Notes under the pieces: model-generated
The model's input: only the letters and a program-made list of their open reading frames with translations
Told to the model about the DNA's origin: nothing
Databases searched by the model: none
Made by a program: the position numbers and the translations under genes
Shown: piece after piece, positions 14,101 to 24,300 of the stretch
How the letters are laid out: each line of letters opens with the position of its first letter
Position numbering within the stretch: position 1 is the first letter of the stretch
Assembly: GCA_914767715.1 (NCBI GenBank)
Contig: OU612068.1
Coordinates: 9,734,001 to 9,798,000, forward strand
Direction: 5' to 3'
DNA length: 64,000 bases
From: Membranipora membranacea
Lineage: Eukaryota; Bryozoa; Gymnolaemata; Cheilostomatida; Membraniporidae

Positions 14101-15856
14101 TGTGAATGTTGAAAGCAGAGAGTTGACATGTCAACCAGTCCTGAAAATGCAACCTTGCCAGAAAGCATCGTGTCAGTGTGTTACGCCCCATGTGATGGCC
14201 GATCGTTACGTAGGCAAGTCGGGAAGGACTTGTTGATGGACAAGCAGGGCAAGAGCAAACAAATTACATATATTCAATTACTATTTACATAGCAAAGAAA
14301 CTGTTCAATGTTTGTGCCTCTTGCTAAGCAGCATTTGTGGAATTTAATAACATAAGCAAGGATTCTAAAAGACAGACGTAACAGTCATCGGTCTCAGCAA
14401 ACATTATAGCCGGTCAAAATAATGTGATGTTTGATACACCAGTTATGACAGTTGGACCAACTTGACGTAAGAGAGCCTTGTTGGGCAGTTTGTTATTGGA
14501 GAACAGGGCTACATAACGACCTGTCTCAAGGTCATTTGTCAACATTGTCATGACAGGGGGAGTTCATCACCAGAGCCAATAACCAATTAAAAACCCTCCA
14601 TAATACCACTCATCTAACAGAGCTAAACATTACCATAATCAAAATCATATATATTAAACCTTGGCAATGGCGGTGCGTCTATGTCTGATAAATTGAAAGC
14701 ATGCTGAGCAAACCAGACTGCCAAACATGCTCAGATAGAACATTTGTGGGTGCAAAAACTTTGAATACTAGCCATAACACAGGGACTTAGGAAGAGACTT
14801 TACCTCTATTCCTCTGGGTGTGTGTTATTTGATTGATTACCTGTATCTGGCTTCTTATCTACAGGTTTCTCTGGCTCAGCCTGTGGCTTAGCCTTTGGAG
14901 CTGAGGCTGTAGCATCTATTACTCTGTTATTGTCATCAGCTTCAACTATAGAAGCCCCATCGGTAGCGTGGGGTACATTTTTAGGAACATCACCCGCTTC
15001 CACTCGGTTAGGGCGCTCAACGGGATCACTTGCAATCGTATTATCACCACCATCACCCTGGAACTGGTCTTTTTGCACTGTGAGGATGCGAGTTAATGAA
15101 AATAGAAGATGAGCATGTAAACGACCCGCAAAGCACACCCACAACACATGCATTTTAGTGGTTTGTCTAACTAAAGCATACAAGTACATAAACACCATTA
15201 CAAAACGGAATTCTAAACTAGACAAGGGTTTTGACACAACTTTCCCGTAACAGCCACAATCATTTCCGCACTGTATAGCGTATTGTTGAATTCACCATCC
15301 AAGTGAATTTTGGACAGAGTAGCCCGTCATGAGAAAACTTTATGGGGGACCTTGTTAAGTGTTGTACAACAGACTTGAATTTACTTCCAACAGCGCTTTA
15401 GGCCCATAGAGCCTTAGGGTGTGGCATGATAAGCAATCATAAATTTATTGAAGTTTTTCAACTGGCTTATATATTTAGGCTTATGACCAAGTCAATGATG
15501 TAAAGAGAGAAAGCCAAGGTAATGGGCAGATTTAAAATTCTTTGGAAAGATTAATTTAACAACTTAATCTAATCTAATCTGATTAATGGGCTAAGTCCTA
15601 GTACCTAACGTCTTATCCCTGAACGAAACTTACTGAAATACACCATCACATATACCAAGAAAGTGTTTGAGTTGAGCGAGTGTAGAAATTGTGTTAAGAA
15701 ATTAAAATCGAAACTCACATTGTCTGACGTTGATCGATGACAGAGGTCCCCCAATTATTACGGGAACTTCAGTTTTAGTTGCTGGTATCCAGGAGTAATT
15801 ACAAAAAAGCACAAATGCGGCTAGTGCACCGGCCCCTGTCAGTATAATCTGTCTAC
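1926..15856 (-). CDS. POMGNT1-like GT13 glycosyltransferase with two FAM3/ILEI domains (partial)
   Basis: The gene is read from fifteen minus-strand exons (15719-15856, 14841-15077, 12929-13139, 12540-12604, 11836-11895, 11079-11163, 10052-10178, 7852-7921, 7204-7354, 6283-6389, 5790-5874, 5105-5295, 4491-4642, 3892-4096, 1926-2102). Every junction keeps phase, giving about 687 codons. The order is membrane anchor, charged linker, FAM3/ILEI domain 1 (about residues 163-329 of the visible part), FAM3/ILEI domain 2 (about 350-505), a linker with two Cys, then the N-terminal half of a GT13 fold with VPILV, PEAKY and SAWN-x-Q motifs. Family members move GlcNAc from UDP-GlcNAc onto glycans in the Golgi; POMGNT1 acts on O-mannose of dystroglycan. 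The acceptor of this protein is unknown. The start exon and the C-terminal part are missing from view. A catalytic role is likely by family, but the acidic motif is altered (IDDE in place of EED/EDD). Confidence 0.9.
2164..3550. mobile_element. Near-perfect 1.39-kb palindromic foldback element
   Basis: Two arms of about 672 bp are reverse complements with scattered substitutions, separated by a 44-bp spacer at 2836-2879. The ends read TTAAGGTAATGTCAAA and TTTGACATTACCTTAA. The element lies inside an intron of the GT13-like gene and has no ORF of note. A nonautonomous TTAA-targeting (piggyBac-like) element is the simplest reading. A transcript through it would fold into a long hairpin. Confidence 0.88.
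3892..4096 (-). CDS. GT13-like gene, visible exon 14: start of GT13 catalytic domain
   Basis: This exon encodes FDVPILVLGG, HTLQSLLKQPG, and FIELFGFKRIEIKPIS. These align with VPVAVIAGN, RMLRSLLSAQG and VVALFGLRGIQHTPIS of POMGNT1. Donor GTACGT. Confidence 0.92.
4491..4642 (-). CDS. GT13-like gene, visible exon 13: linker before the catalytic domain
   Basis: This exon encodes EFCAKHDSFADFCFVH, comparable to the FCSKVEGYGSVCSC linker of POMGNT1, then leads in phase into the GT13 start. Confidence 0.85.
5105..5295 (-). CDS. GT13-like gene, visible exon 12: end of FAM3 domain 2
   Basis: This exon encodes the HARELLKTFGF helix, MYFVGKKGMK and WPAAINERFCLPS, completing the second FAM3 domain with its fourth Cys. 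In domain 1 this region is split by an intron. Donor GTAAGT. Confidence 0.92.
5790..5874 (-). CDS. GT13-like gene, visible exon 11: FAM3 domain 2, VVVADDGST
   Basis: This exon encodes LELFLENVNPNNYLVVVVAD plus DGST, matching the FIEFLKAIQDGTIVLMGTYD plus DGAT block of FAM3C. It has the same length and phases as the equivalent exon of domain 1. Confidence 0.92.
6283..6389 (-). CDS. GT13-like gene, visible exon 10: FAM3 domain 2, GRGFNVVEL
   Basis: This exon encodes KGGRGFNVVELDPMSK and AEYDTYQV, covering what is split over two exons in domain 1. Donor GTAAGC. Confidence 0.9.
7204..7354 (-). CDS. GT13-like gene, visible exon 9: start of FAM3/ILEI domain 2
   Basis: This exon encodes ENCGVQKCGYDEIEIHV and PKLCIGNS, repeating the C-x4-C and later Cys pattern of a FAM3 domain start. 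Donor GTAAGA. Confidence 0.88.
7476..7545 (+). repeat. Possible tRNA-derived SINE fragment (A-box end)
   Basis: GCTTAGTTGGTTAGAGTACC resembles the 5' half and A box of a tRNA (TAGC-x-CAGTTGGTTAGAGC). The expected B box downstream is not recognisable, so this is at best a decayed SINE or tRNA pseudogene inside an intron. Confidence 0.4.
7852..7921 (-). CDS. GT13-like gene, visible exon 8: end of FAM3 domain 1
   Basis: The exon encodes EWPAAAVDVQGC, the FAM3 ending (WPEVVEMEGC in FAM3C), and supplies the fourth conserved Cys. Donor GTAAGT. Confidence 0.88.
8088..8119. repeat. Short palindrome, AGAGACTAT family
   Basis: The arms CAGAGACTAT and ATAGTCTCTG are separated by 12 bp. It is one of four related palindromes in the window (also at 22476, 26777 and 29951). 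Confidence 0.7.
10052..10178 (-). CDS. GT13-like gene, visible exon 7: FAM3 domain 1, REN-x-VLVGEK
   Basis: The exon has a helix followed by LKFRENYVLVGEKALPG, the equivalent of the GFRDNWVFCGGKG region of FAM3C. The donor is the weaker GTTTGT, but the downstream phase and homology fit. Confidence 0.87.
11079..11163 (-). CDS. GT13-like gene, visible exon 6: FAM3 domain 1, LLASYDDMTAN
   Basis: This exon holds the core strand ending in ASYDD, matching MGTYDDGATK of FAM3C. It is 85 nt with the same phases as its counterpart in domain 2 (5790-5874, also 85 nt). That supports an ancient tandem domain duplication. Confidence 0.9.
11836..11895 (-). CDS. GT13-like gene, visible exon 5: FAM3 domain 1, RTFDLYES
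   Basis: This exon encodes the VMDRRTFDLYES segment that aligns with the VLDTKYFDMW stretch of FAM3 proteins. Donor GTGAGT, acceptor TTTTCAG. FAM3 domain 2 carries the same region together with the preceding strand in one exon (6283-6389), so an intron differs between the two copies. Confidence 0.87.
12540..12604 (-). CDS. GT13-like gene, visible exon 4: FAM3 domain 1, strand with GRGANIVVI
   Basis: This small exon encodes NYGRGANIVVIH, the counterpart of the GRGINVALV segment of FAM3C. The donor is GTAAGT and both phases fit. Confidence 0.88.
12865..12881. repeat. Poly-G tract
   Basis: A near-pure G run lies in the intron between exons 3 and 4 of the GT13-like gene. Similar G or C runs occur at about 13784, 26207, 28502, 30618 and 33631. 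Confidence 0.7.
12929..13139 (-). CDS. GT13-like gene, visible exon 3: linker end and start of FAM3/ILEI domain 1
   Basis: A Glu/Lys/Ala linker runs into CPILQTCPP, a FSYYVKSG strand and PPIICYNNE. This matches the opening of FAM3/ILEI domains (C-x5-C, later I-C). Three of the four conserved cysteines are in this exon. Confidence 0.88.
13755..13830. repeat. Dispersed C-rich element copy (CTGGGGGCTCAGAC)
   Basis: The arms GAGCCACTGGCTCCCCCAG and CTGGGGGCTCAGAC face each other around a G-run. The right part is shared with copies near 38490, 44680 and 48330 in this window. Confidence 0.55.
14841..15077 (-). CDS. GT13-like gene, visible exon 2: charged stem linker
   Basis: The product is low-complexity, rich in Asp, Pro, Lys, Ala and Glu (ending KPVDKKPDT), and is a likely flexible luminal stem. 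The acceptor follows a short CTCACAG, the donor is GTAATC, and the phases match both neighbours. Confidence 0.78.
15719..15856 (-). CDS. GT13-like gene, visible exon 1: membrane anchor
   Basis: This exon encodes a hydrophobic segment (IILTGAGALAAFVLFC) preceded by Arg-Gln and followed by a short luminal stretch, typical of a type II anchor. It enters in phase 1 after a pyrimidine-rich acceptor and leaves on GTGAGT. The phase means at least one upstream exon with the ATG exists. An in-frame ATG at 15891-15893 lies inside the apparent pyrimidine tract and is a less likely start. Confidence 0.8.
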
Positions 15857-18280
15857 CTGTAAGCATGAGCAACAATGAGAGGGTTATAAACATAAGCTAC
15901 AAATACTCATCTTTGTACGGATACTGTATTGGGGGCCATGTGATGGCAAGAATAGACATTGTATCTTACATAACGTGTTTGATCAGAGAACAGTTTGTGT
16001 CACTCCACATGTCACTCTTACAACCTGTACGTATGCTCTGACTAGGGCTACACAGCCTACACATACCATGCAGTTTACATTTATTGCATGTTGTTGTTGT
16101 TTCGATTTTTAGTTTCTGACTATCTTCAATACCAAAAGTAACAATCAGTAACAATGAAGTTGACCACATGTGAATTATTCCTCAATTAAGTGGTAAATTT
16201 TTGGCCAAGTGGTCCAGTCACTGTCACAAAGAAACAAAGTTGGGATAGTGATGGCATTACCACCCAACATCTTGACAGTCTCAGCCTTACAAATTGTTAG
16301 TTGATGTTCCCATGATATTTTGTCATAACACAACCAGAAGCCTCTAAAGGACCCAGGCATTGACTCACGCTGTGACCATTTACATTTTAAACTCCTGCTA
16401 GACCTTGAGCACACCATGTTTATGAGATTCTAGACTTCAGAAGAAGGTTGATGTAGGTTATGATAATCCACTCAACAGGATGCCGAAGTGCTTCTCATAG
16501 GATTAGCATCTGCACCAGATCTTCATATAAGAAAAGCATTAAAGTGATGAACAGAAGAGTTAGGAATGACAAAATAAACTTTGCTAATGGAAGGAACAGA
16601 TAAGCCTGGGCCTACGTTGATAAGCCAAATGATATATAAAGCTAGTTGTCAATGCCTAGAAGCCCCATCTACCTGCTAGTGGGGTTTTTCAAAATCACAA
16701 TCTGATCGCTTACTCAGCCCTGCTTGGGTCTCGCTCACAAATTGATGGAACTATATACATTCTGTGTGAGCGATTTGGGAACAAATTTGTCTAAGTGAAA
16801 GACAAGTGATCTCGCTGTAGTAAAGCATCCCTCATTCTAATTGAGAGACCCTTCCCCACCCCCAGATAGACCTATAGGATGTTATAATATTTACGCTCAT
16901 TATCAAACACAACTGTGAACAAAACCATACCTTGAGGGTTGGTTCATTGCCATTGTTGCCTCTCATTCATGGACCAATTCTAACAGTTATATCTAAATCT
17001 GGAGAGGGCTCTCAAACATCACTCATCAAGAAAATAACAGATCAACCCCTCATTTTCTCGCCATTATGTTAAAATCTTTTTTAGAAGTTAAGTTAGGGTT
17101 TTCTTTGGTGATATCAGTGATTACTATGCCAGTTAGAGGGAGTGGGGAGTCTTTCAGTTATAAACCATAGCTGAGTGAGGGAGTCCTTTTGGGGATGTCC
17201 CCAACTCCCTCACTCATATACATAGTCTCATCTGAGCAAGGCCAGTGGTACTCCCTAGGTGAACTATTCGGGGCGAAGCGAAGTGAACCTTTTATAAACA
17301 TCGCTCATTCTTATTGAGAGACACCCCTTGGATGGGCTTCTTGGACTTGCATGACTATTTTGCCAACCAGTCCAATGTCACAAGTACTTCCATATTATCA
17401 TATCAACCACCCAATAAACATCAGGCAAGTCAGCCAACAATAATTGATGAATTGATTGATTGATTTGCTATCACAAACATTAAATGTTCAATGTTGCGAA
17501 AAATGGATGCATATTATATATATATACTAACTTTGTCATAATAAGAGCTTGCTACCATCCAGTGTATGGAACTATTGACTTCAACCTTACATACAGGACT
17601 AGTGTTGCATCATTGGTGACATAAGAGTCATAATAATATTTGTATCATCCAGCAATATAACACCTGACCTGTCTGTGATCATGGTTGCTCTTTATATATA
17701 TATAGTTATAATATATTTTAATTAATCTTAATTTTCTCACCTTTCAATCCTTCCTTGTCTTGTTCCAACCAACAGCTGAGAAACAATATCCCTTTGGCCT
17801 ATGGTGAGATCTACTCGCAGACCTAGTATTGTAGTGGAGACAAAGGTGAAGTCTGCTATACCAACAACAGGTTCAGGCAGATGTTGGTACCTTCTTCTGT
17901 CCACTTCTTTCCCAAGGTTTTTGGAATGAAGAACAAATGAACCACAGCAGCACAAACTCTAATGGAAACTAAGGTTGTTACTCTCACAGACACAGTAATC
18001 GGATAATTCCATATAACAGAGTATAAATTCTGACAATATGTCTATGGATTGTAAAGAAATGACAACTCACATAACTGGTCATAATAAACCATGAGAGCAC
18101 AACTCCTATATTGGTATATATTTCACACAATTTTTTGGCAACACATGAGACAATGTCACCATTGATATGAATTTATGGATCAGTGGTAAAATACATAGCA
18201 TGGCTAATTGTCTAGTTATGCCATCAGTATAAAGCTTTGTGTCAGGACCTAACTCTGGCAGCTTTTACGTTATACATTGA
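15857..18280. other. Upstream intron of GT13-like gene and/or intergenic DNA
   Basis: The upstream exon(s) of the GT13-like gene must lie to the right of 15856, but no convincing short N-terminal exon could be chosen. Two similar segments around 16830 and 17305 (CTCATTCT-A/T-ATTGAGAGAC) form a small dispersed repeat. Nothing else firm was seen. Confidence 0.4.
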
Positions 18281-18346
18281 AGTGTTTAATAATTAGGAAT
18301 AAGTTTGAGCTATTTATTGACAAAAATGAATCAAATCTCAATGTCA
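18281..18346 (+). repeat. 66-bp direct repeat, copy 1
   Basis: It begins AGTGTTTAATAATTAGG and is nearly identical to 18763-18828, about 480 bp downstream. The pair flanks an 11-bp minisatellite and precedes the retrotransposon fragment. Confidence 0.85.
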
Positions 18347-18444
18347 CGACCAGCAAATATGCTCAATCTCTGCCATTTTCCCTGTCTTATTTCTGACCTT
18401 TGTATCATGATGGTATTCCCCTGTATAAATAAATATATAACATA

Positions 18445-18542
18445 TATTTATACAGTATTTATACAGTATTTATACAGTATTTACACAGTATTTATACAGT
18501 ATTTATACAGTATTTATACAGTATTTATACAGTATTTATACA
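18445..18542. repeat. Minisatellite, 11-bp unit TATTTATACAG, about 9 copies
   Basis: The unit repeats head to tail with one visible substitution (TTACACAG). The open frame across it is an artefact of the repeat. Confidence 0.95.
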
Positions 18543-18762
18543 TATAAATATATATATGACATGATTTATTAACTTCATCAAAATCAGACTCATCATCATA
18601 ATGATATGCAAATATTTAACATACAAATGGTAGAAGTAACAGTAACTAAAAGTCCAGATAAAAATAAAACACTTTATATAACCAATCAGAGGCTGGGACA
18701 AACAGGATCACAATCTTTTATTGCACTACGAGGAAAAGTTGGCACGCCACAAATCAGAGAAA

Positions 18763-18828
18763 AGTGTTTAATAATTAGGGATAAGTTCGAGCTATTTTTT
18801 GACAAAAATGAATCAAATTTCAATGTCA
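18763..18828 (+). repeat. 66-bp direct repeat, copy 2
   Basis: This copy differs from 18281-18346 at a few positions. It runs directly into the reverse transcriptase remnant, so it is probably part of the element rather than an independent repeat. Confidence 0.8.
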
Positions 18829-18837
18829 TATAAAAAA

Positions 18838-19526
18838 AATCTTCAGCAACTAAAGGCAAAGGCATCTGAAGATTTAAATGGCATTTTGGATTGGTTATAA
18901 ATGTTCGGAAATCTCATTACATGCTACTTAATAACTCAGATTCGCTTTATGACCTGCTGGATTTGTACATAGGGCATGAAAAACTAAACAGACAGAGAAC
19001 TACAAGGCTTCTGGGTTTTGTGTTGAATGACTCGTTTTCATGGCAGGATCATCTAGAGTATGTATATAAAAAGGTACAACGGAATGTTTACCTACTTCAA
19101 AATTTGAGATACTTCTTGGACATAGCAAGTACCCGCACATTTTACTTCCAGTTTATCTATTGTCACCTTATATATGGTATCCATATCATTGGCAACTTGT
19201 CCTGTAATAATGCCCTCAATAGATTATTTTTGTTGCAAAAACGGGCTTTACGCATTATCGCCAATGTGCATTACATCCCATATTATCTCATTCCAACTGA
19301 ATCCATTACACAATCATTACAACTCCTACCTCTTCCTAAGCTTGTTTGTTATTTCACTTCACTTTTTGAGCATAAGATAAACAATTTTTTAACACCTCCA
19401 TTTATATATAGAGGATTTAAAAACACTACCAAGTTCAATTTTCGTGATAAACATTTACTTTTATATCATACAGACAATCTAAGGTACAAAGTTTCTGCTA
19501 CATACAATTCTTTACCGTTACATTAA
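18838..19526 (+). pseudogene. Decayed non-LTR retrotransposon, C-terminal reverse transcriptase fragment
   Basis: From 18891 an open frame of about 210 codons carries KSHYML, RTTRLLGFVLND, FSWQDHLEYVYKK, YCHLIYG and LQKRALRIIAN. These are typical of the palm end and thumb of jockey/CR1-like reverse transcriptases. Just upstream, in another frame, LKAKASEDLNGILDWL corresponds to the preceding helix, so a frameshift with a short deletion separates them. The YADD catalytic block and the endonuclease were not found. It is a 5'-truncated, inactive copy ending near LPLH, with no clear poly(A) tail. Confidence 0.85.
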
Positions 19527-19930
19527 TTGAGATCTAAAGAGAAGTTCAGTTTATTCAAAACTTTACTTTTCAACCATATATTATCGACTTGACCAACATC
19601 ATTGATGATATTATTTCCTTTCTGTTTCTCTTTTTTTGTTTCAAAAATTTTTTTCTGGCACTGATTGCAAAACATTTCCAATGAGATGACTTTGGTTGCC
19701 AATAAAAGTATATATATATATCTCTATCATGATTGTTTTAAATAATATGTTGACTTATAGTACTAGGAGTTAGGAAGTCGCTCAGAAAATGAGTTTCCTC
19801 ATATTAAACTATATCTTAGACTTCTCATGATAATTTTATCAAGCTAAGACCCTGTCTCTCAGATATATGCAGGACAAAAGATTATTTTATGAGTTAAGTC
19901 TGGACAGTACTGCAAAATCAAGTACAGATT

Positions 19931-20000
19931 GCAGAGGTGCATGGGGAAAAGGTGCATGGAGCAGAGGTGCATTGAGCAGAGGTGTACGGAGCAGAGGCTG
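19931..20000. repeat. Imperfect tandem repeat, about 17-bp unit, 4 copies
   Basis: The unit is close to GCAGAGGTGCATGGA. It sits downstream of the retrotransposon remnant in the interval between the GT13-like and MiT genes. Confidence 0.8.
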
Positions 20001-20440
20001 TTTTTCTATGCCTCTCGTTTTCTATTGTTCGCAGTCATTAGGGTATCTATTAAATCAAGGAGTAACAGTTACTGCTTTATTAAATTAAGATTTAAATCAT
20101 GTTAATTGTTAGGGATTGAAAAGTACCCATCAATCCAGAGTATCAGAGAGGGTTATGAACTATACAACTGTATTTGTACATTGCCTGGCGTTATCCTGCA
20201 AACACGAAACATCATACCAGGAGTACCCATATACCTGTTTGTTTGCTTTCCAAGAATACCATACTATTGTGTTGGCTTTGATAATTGCTCATACCTGACA
20301 GGTCTTCCTATTTGGTACGCAGGCTCCCAGTTTTAGGGTTTTTTTTCTACCTTCTCCCTATCTCCCTTTTTTAGCTTCAACCAGGAGATTTTCAAAGCTC
20401 CTTTATGCAAGAGAAATTATGTCTCTGGTAAACCAAATAC

Positions 20441-20469
20441 ATAGGTATATGTACTGTACATATACCTAT
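20441..20469. repeat. 29-bp near-perfect palindrome
   Basis: ATAGGTATATGTAC pairs with GTACATATACCTAT around a single T. It lies about 650 bp upstream of the MiT TATA box, and no function can be assigned. Confidence 0.7.
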
Positions 20470-21107
20470 TTATTTGCTTTACCATTACTGCTTGCATGCA
20501 GCTATTCAATATCTTTACCTGGCCTAACACGATTGTTAGGGCTGTCTCTCCTAGTTCGGATAAAATATAACTATTTTGATTGCAAAATCAGGTAAAATGA
20601 TGCAATCCACAATATGAATGCTCAAGTTTAAGCTTGGAAATATGACAAACGAGGGCCTAATTTCAACCGGACTACGGCGTGCAGAGTGGTACTCCGAGTC
20701 AGGAGTACGTCCCCGGAGAACTCCTGATTTCTTGGTTTGCCAACTTGTCATGTATGTGGCTGCTTGCTCTGCCACCTCACAACCAATCAGCAGAGCCCAC
20801 TCATTTGCTAACTGCTGGCATCAATCATTGTAAGCAGTTGTCATCTCACATTCTTTTAAGATAGCAAAACTACCCTACTGTACATAATTACAGTGGGGCA
20901 CTATCGATTATCTAGTCAACTTAAGAGACTAAGTCTAATAATAGCTTTGAGCCAATCAGCTGATTGATTTGGACTTTGACTGTACATATATAATGTTGAC
21001 TCGTCGCACAGCTTCTACAATATCATTACAAACAACAAATGACAGACCAGCAGGGAGCAGTGAGTATCTAGTGCTACTGCGAGCAATTCTCATTGATCGA
21101 TTCTACA

Positions 21108-21115
21108 TATAAAAG
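21108..21115 (+). promoter_or_regulatory. TATA box of the MiT/TFE-like gene
   Basis: TATAAAAG is an exact consensus TATA element 174 bp upstream of the inferred start codon. A transcription start near 21138 would give a 5' UTR of about 140 nt. No CACGTG (CLEAR-type E-box) was seen in the adjacent upstream region, though a CAGCTG E-box lies near 20959. Confidence 0.6.
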
Positions 21116-21281
21116 CCGGCTGCATCATATTGTCAAAAAGTTTATGCTGCACATTGCTGTGAGCCTTCAGGCTGAGTGGTCTTGAAGACAGACAGTCTCT
21201 GCTCTCTTACAAACTTTCTTCTCCGAGGACTAATAATTCCTTGCTTCATCTTTGCTGAAGGATAACTTAGGATCTTACCAA

Positions 21282-21319
21282 ATGCCGGAAAACGAGAAAC
21301 AGCCGCCGCGTATCATGGT
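21282..21319 (+). CDS. MiT/TFE-like gene, exon 1 with start codon
   Basis: This exon encodes [12 protein letters not shown] plus two bases of a split Val. It was chosen because it follows the TATA box, ends on GTAAGT, and its phase exactly fits exon 2. The sequence before the ATG (ACCAA) is only a moderate initiation context, and alternative first exons are common in this family. Confidence 0.75.
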
Positions 21320-24300
21320 GTAAGTATGCGCCGATAGCTCTACACATCTATATCATTGTGCTGTCAATACCATCAGCTGAGAGATTGACAGAAGGTTTTT
21401 TCCCATCCTTAGGTTTTTTATCTGCAACCATGGGCCTACAATTTTCGAACCACACAACACTTTGTAAATGAATACACGGAACTGTTTTAGCCAAACTGAC
21501 TGGTTATCATTCTTCACCAACTCTTTACTTACACACCTTTTGAGCTAGGCAGCTGGGCTAAATTACAATTCAACTTCCATCAGTGATGACACTGATGGTT
21601 TGTTTTGGTTTTGTCTTTTGTAACCCAACAGCGTGACCAGTGAGAGGGCTTAAGATTGCCATTGACTTGTAGAGATAAACGATGTATATCATTTGTGTCA
21701 ACTTAAACTTTGGGAGATAAATTTGGCATCTCTAATGATAAGGATTTGTGAAATTGTTGGCCTTACGCTATCTGGGTTCCACTACTGGGTAACTGCGCTT
21801 TAATAAATTGCGTACTAATGCATGTGTATGTTACACATGCTCGTGTAGCATTCATTAATGTCAGCGGATTATTGAACTGGCATCAACCCTCAACCCTGAT
21901 GACATTGTCTGCAAATAGTTGTAAAATCCATGTGCTGCTGCATTGAAAATCAATCAAACCCTGTATTAGATATAGGAAATGCAATTTGCGTAGGTTAGCA
22001 TTGCTAAGCCTAGCGTATGTACAGCATAACCATTGATGATATTTGGAGCATTGATGCCGGGCTGAAGCATGACTAAACCAAATTGTTTATCAGTGTGTAT
22101 TTCCACCATAACCGATTTTGCAGGCACAAGATTTATTGCATTATTGCAGTTTCACAACATAAAAACTGAAAACCATAAGCTTGAAGTTTGGCGACCAACT
22201 TTGACTAATGTGTATTCGGAATTACATCAAGCCTTTGAACAAACTCAAAAAACTTTTACAATGATAGTTGTTATGTTGCTTATCATCCTCAAAAATCCCC
22301 TATTCGCAATCTTATTCTTTGAACTTATCTGAACTTGTAAGTAAAAAACGTGAATCATTATTTACTCTGTTCAAAGGACATTGCAGTGGTTGAAATGTTT
22401 AGGGAAGTTGAAATCAAAACAAAAGTCCACAAGGCAGTCCTGATGCACTGTGAACAGTACTATCATGTTAGATTAAGAGACAGTATATTTATATCTATGG
22501 TCTCTCGTAGATGCCTAGTATTGCGGTAGATAGATTGATGGTTTTACAAGCATGTCATTTTCCAGTACGTCATAGTAATTGAGGTGTCATCAGCAAGAAT
22601 TGGTCCCAAAATCCTTTTATGGAAGATGACACGTCTCATCATTTTACAGTAAATTTTAAGTATATGTCTATAGCTGGTACGCTGTACATAGGCCCAAAAA
22701 TGCAGATATATATATATATATATATATTGGGAACATAGCAGCATAAACTATATAAATATATTTGTCTCAGAAGATTTATTAAAGCTCGATATCTTTGTTG
22801 ATTGGTTGTTTGATGCCCCATTATGTCTATAAAAAGAAGTACTTGTTCAGGTAAATGGTTAAAGATGGTTATAGATGGGCATCATGATTCAGATGTAGGC
22901 CTACTGGACCATCACACAGAGTTATACAAGCATAGACCTTGTCCATTGATCACTCTTTCATGTAGCTCTATATTTTATGGAAAAGAAGAAATACCAGCAT
23001 AAAGATAGATTGTGTCAACTCAAAATAACCTTCATATAGCCACAAGTGACAACAACCAGAGATGAGAAGTCTTTTTCAAAAGAGGGATGAAATAATTTCT
23101 TGCATTCCTTGTTGTTAATTTTAGAAAGCACCGAATCAATGACCTGTCATCTTACTTTGTATGCTAGGTCTGTATCCTGTTTGCTTTGTTTCTTCTCCAG
23201 GGTGAAAACGGAGTTTACGAAGGCCACCAAACCTTCGACCGTTAACCTGAAACTCCAGATGAATCAGCAACAGAGGCAGCAAAAGTCGCTGCTGAAACCG
23301 CTGCCGGGATTGAAGATCCACTCTACGAAGAGGGAGACAACACCACAAATCACTGTATCAGCCATCAAAACACAAAGATCCCTCCTCTCTAACAACAATC
23401 AGGTTTGTCTCTTTCTGCTGCCTAATGTGAACTCAGCTGCAATAGGATGCAAAATTATCTTGAAGGTTTTCCTCTTTTTCTCTGTCCCCTCTTCCAATGA
23501 GCAATCATCTCTTATGATCATTGACACAGTAGAATTAGGGGAAAAACTTGAACCAGATAGTTTGGGAACCTCAAACTCCATGCTTCAACTAAGCCCAAAG
23601 CAGGAATAGAGGCTCGATGACTACAACGCACGGAGTGATTGACTTCTTTGGCTTATGCCTGGGACTCAGAAACCAGGATAGTGCTTATACTTCACCTCTC
23701 CCTCCATGAACACTTACCAGATCAATCTTGCTTTCTGTGTTTGCATCATCGACAGCAAATCATAAATTGATCACATGAGAAGGCAATTCCAGTATCGATT
23801 TCATGGAATTGACTTTAATTAGGTTGTGATAAAAGCAGCCCGCGTGCGAGCTTTAGCTAGGTATGCGTTGGCGACTACCGAATCACCTGTTTAAGAAATA
23901 TACCGTGCAAATCAACATGTGATAATATGCAGCCAAGACTGACCAGCATACAATATGCAAAGGTATCTCATAAATGCCTGGTATGACAGATGGTAGATTG
24001 AAGCACAGTTAGAATCTTTCTGCCTACTTCCTACTACTCTGATGTGGATGCTTGTTATCAAATGCAGGACAGCTGAATTTGAGCTTGTTCACTGTTATTA
24101 AGTCCAGTTGACTGAATTATGCAATTGCAAAATTCAGTCAACAATTACACAAACAGGATAACTTTAATTTCGTAGGTTGCCCATATGCTTGAATTCTCCC
24201 TTATTCTGCGATGTGGCCTGAAAACAATTGCAGACCCTTCTGAAAGTTTGAAATGGTACTATAGCCAACACCTGACAGGCACCCCTAGCAGCTAAATAAA

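Noticed and set aside
17750-17955. Minus-strand open frame of 72 codons ending on a GTGAGA, considered as the first exon of the GT13-like gene
   Set aside because: Its open frame ends in the wrong phase: joined to the anchor exon it gives a stop at once. The frame that would fit lacks an ATG with supporting context. No protein family recognised.
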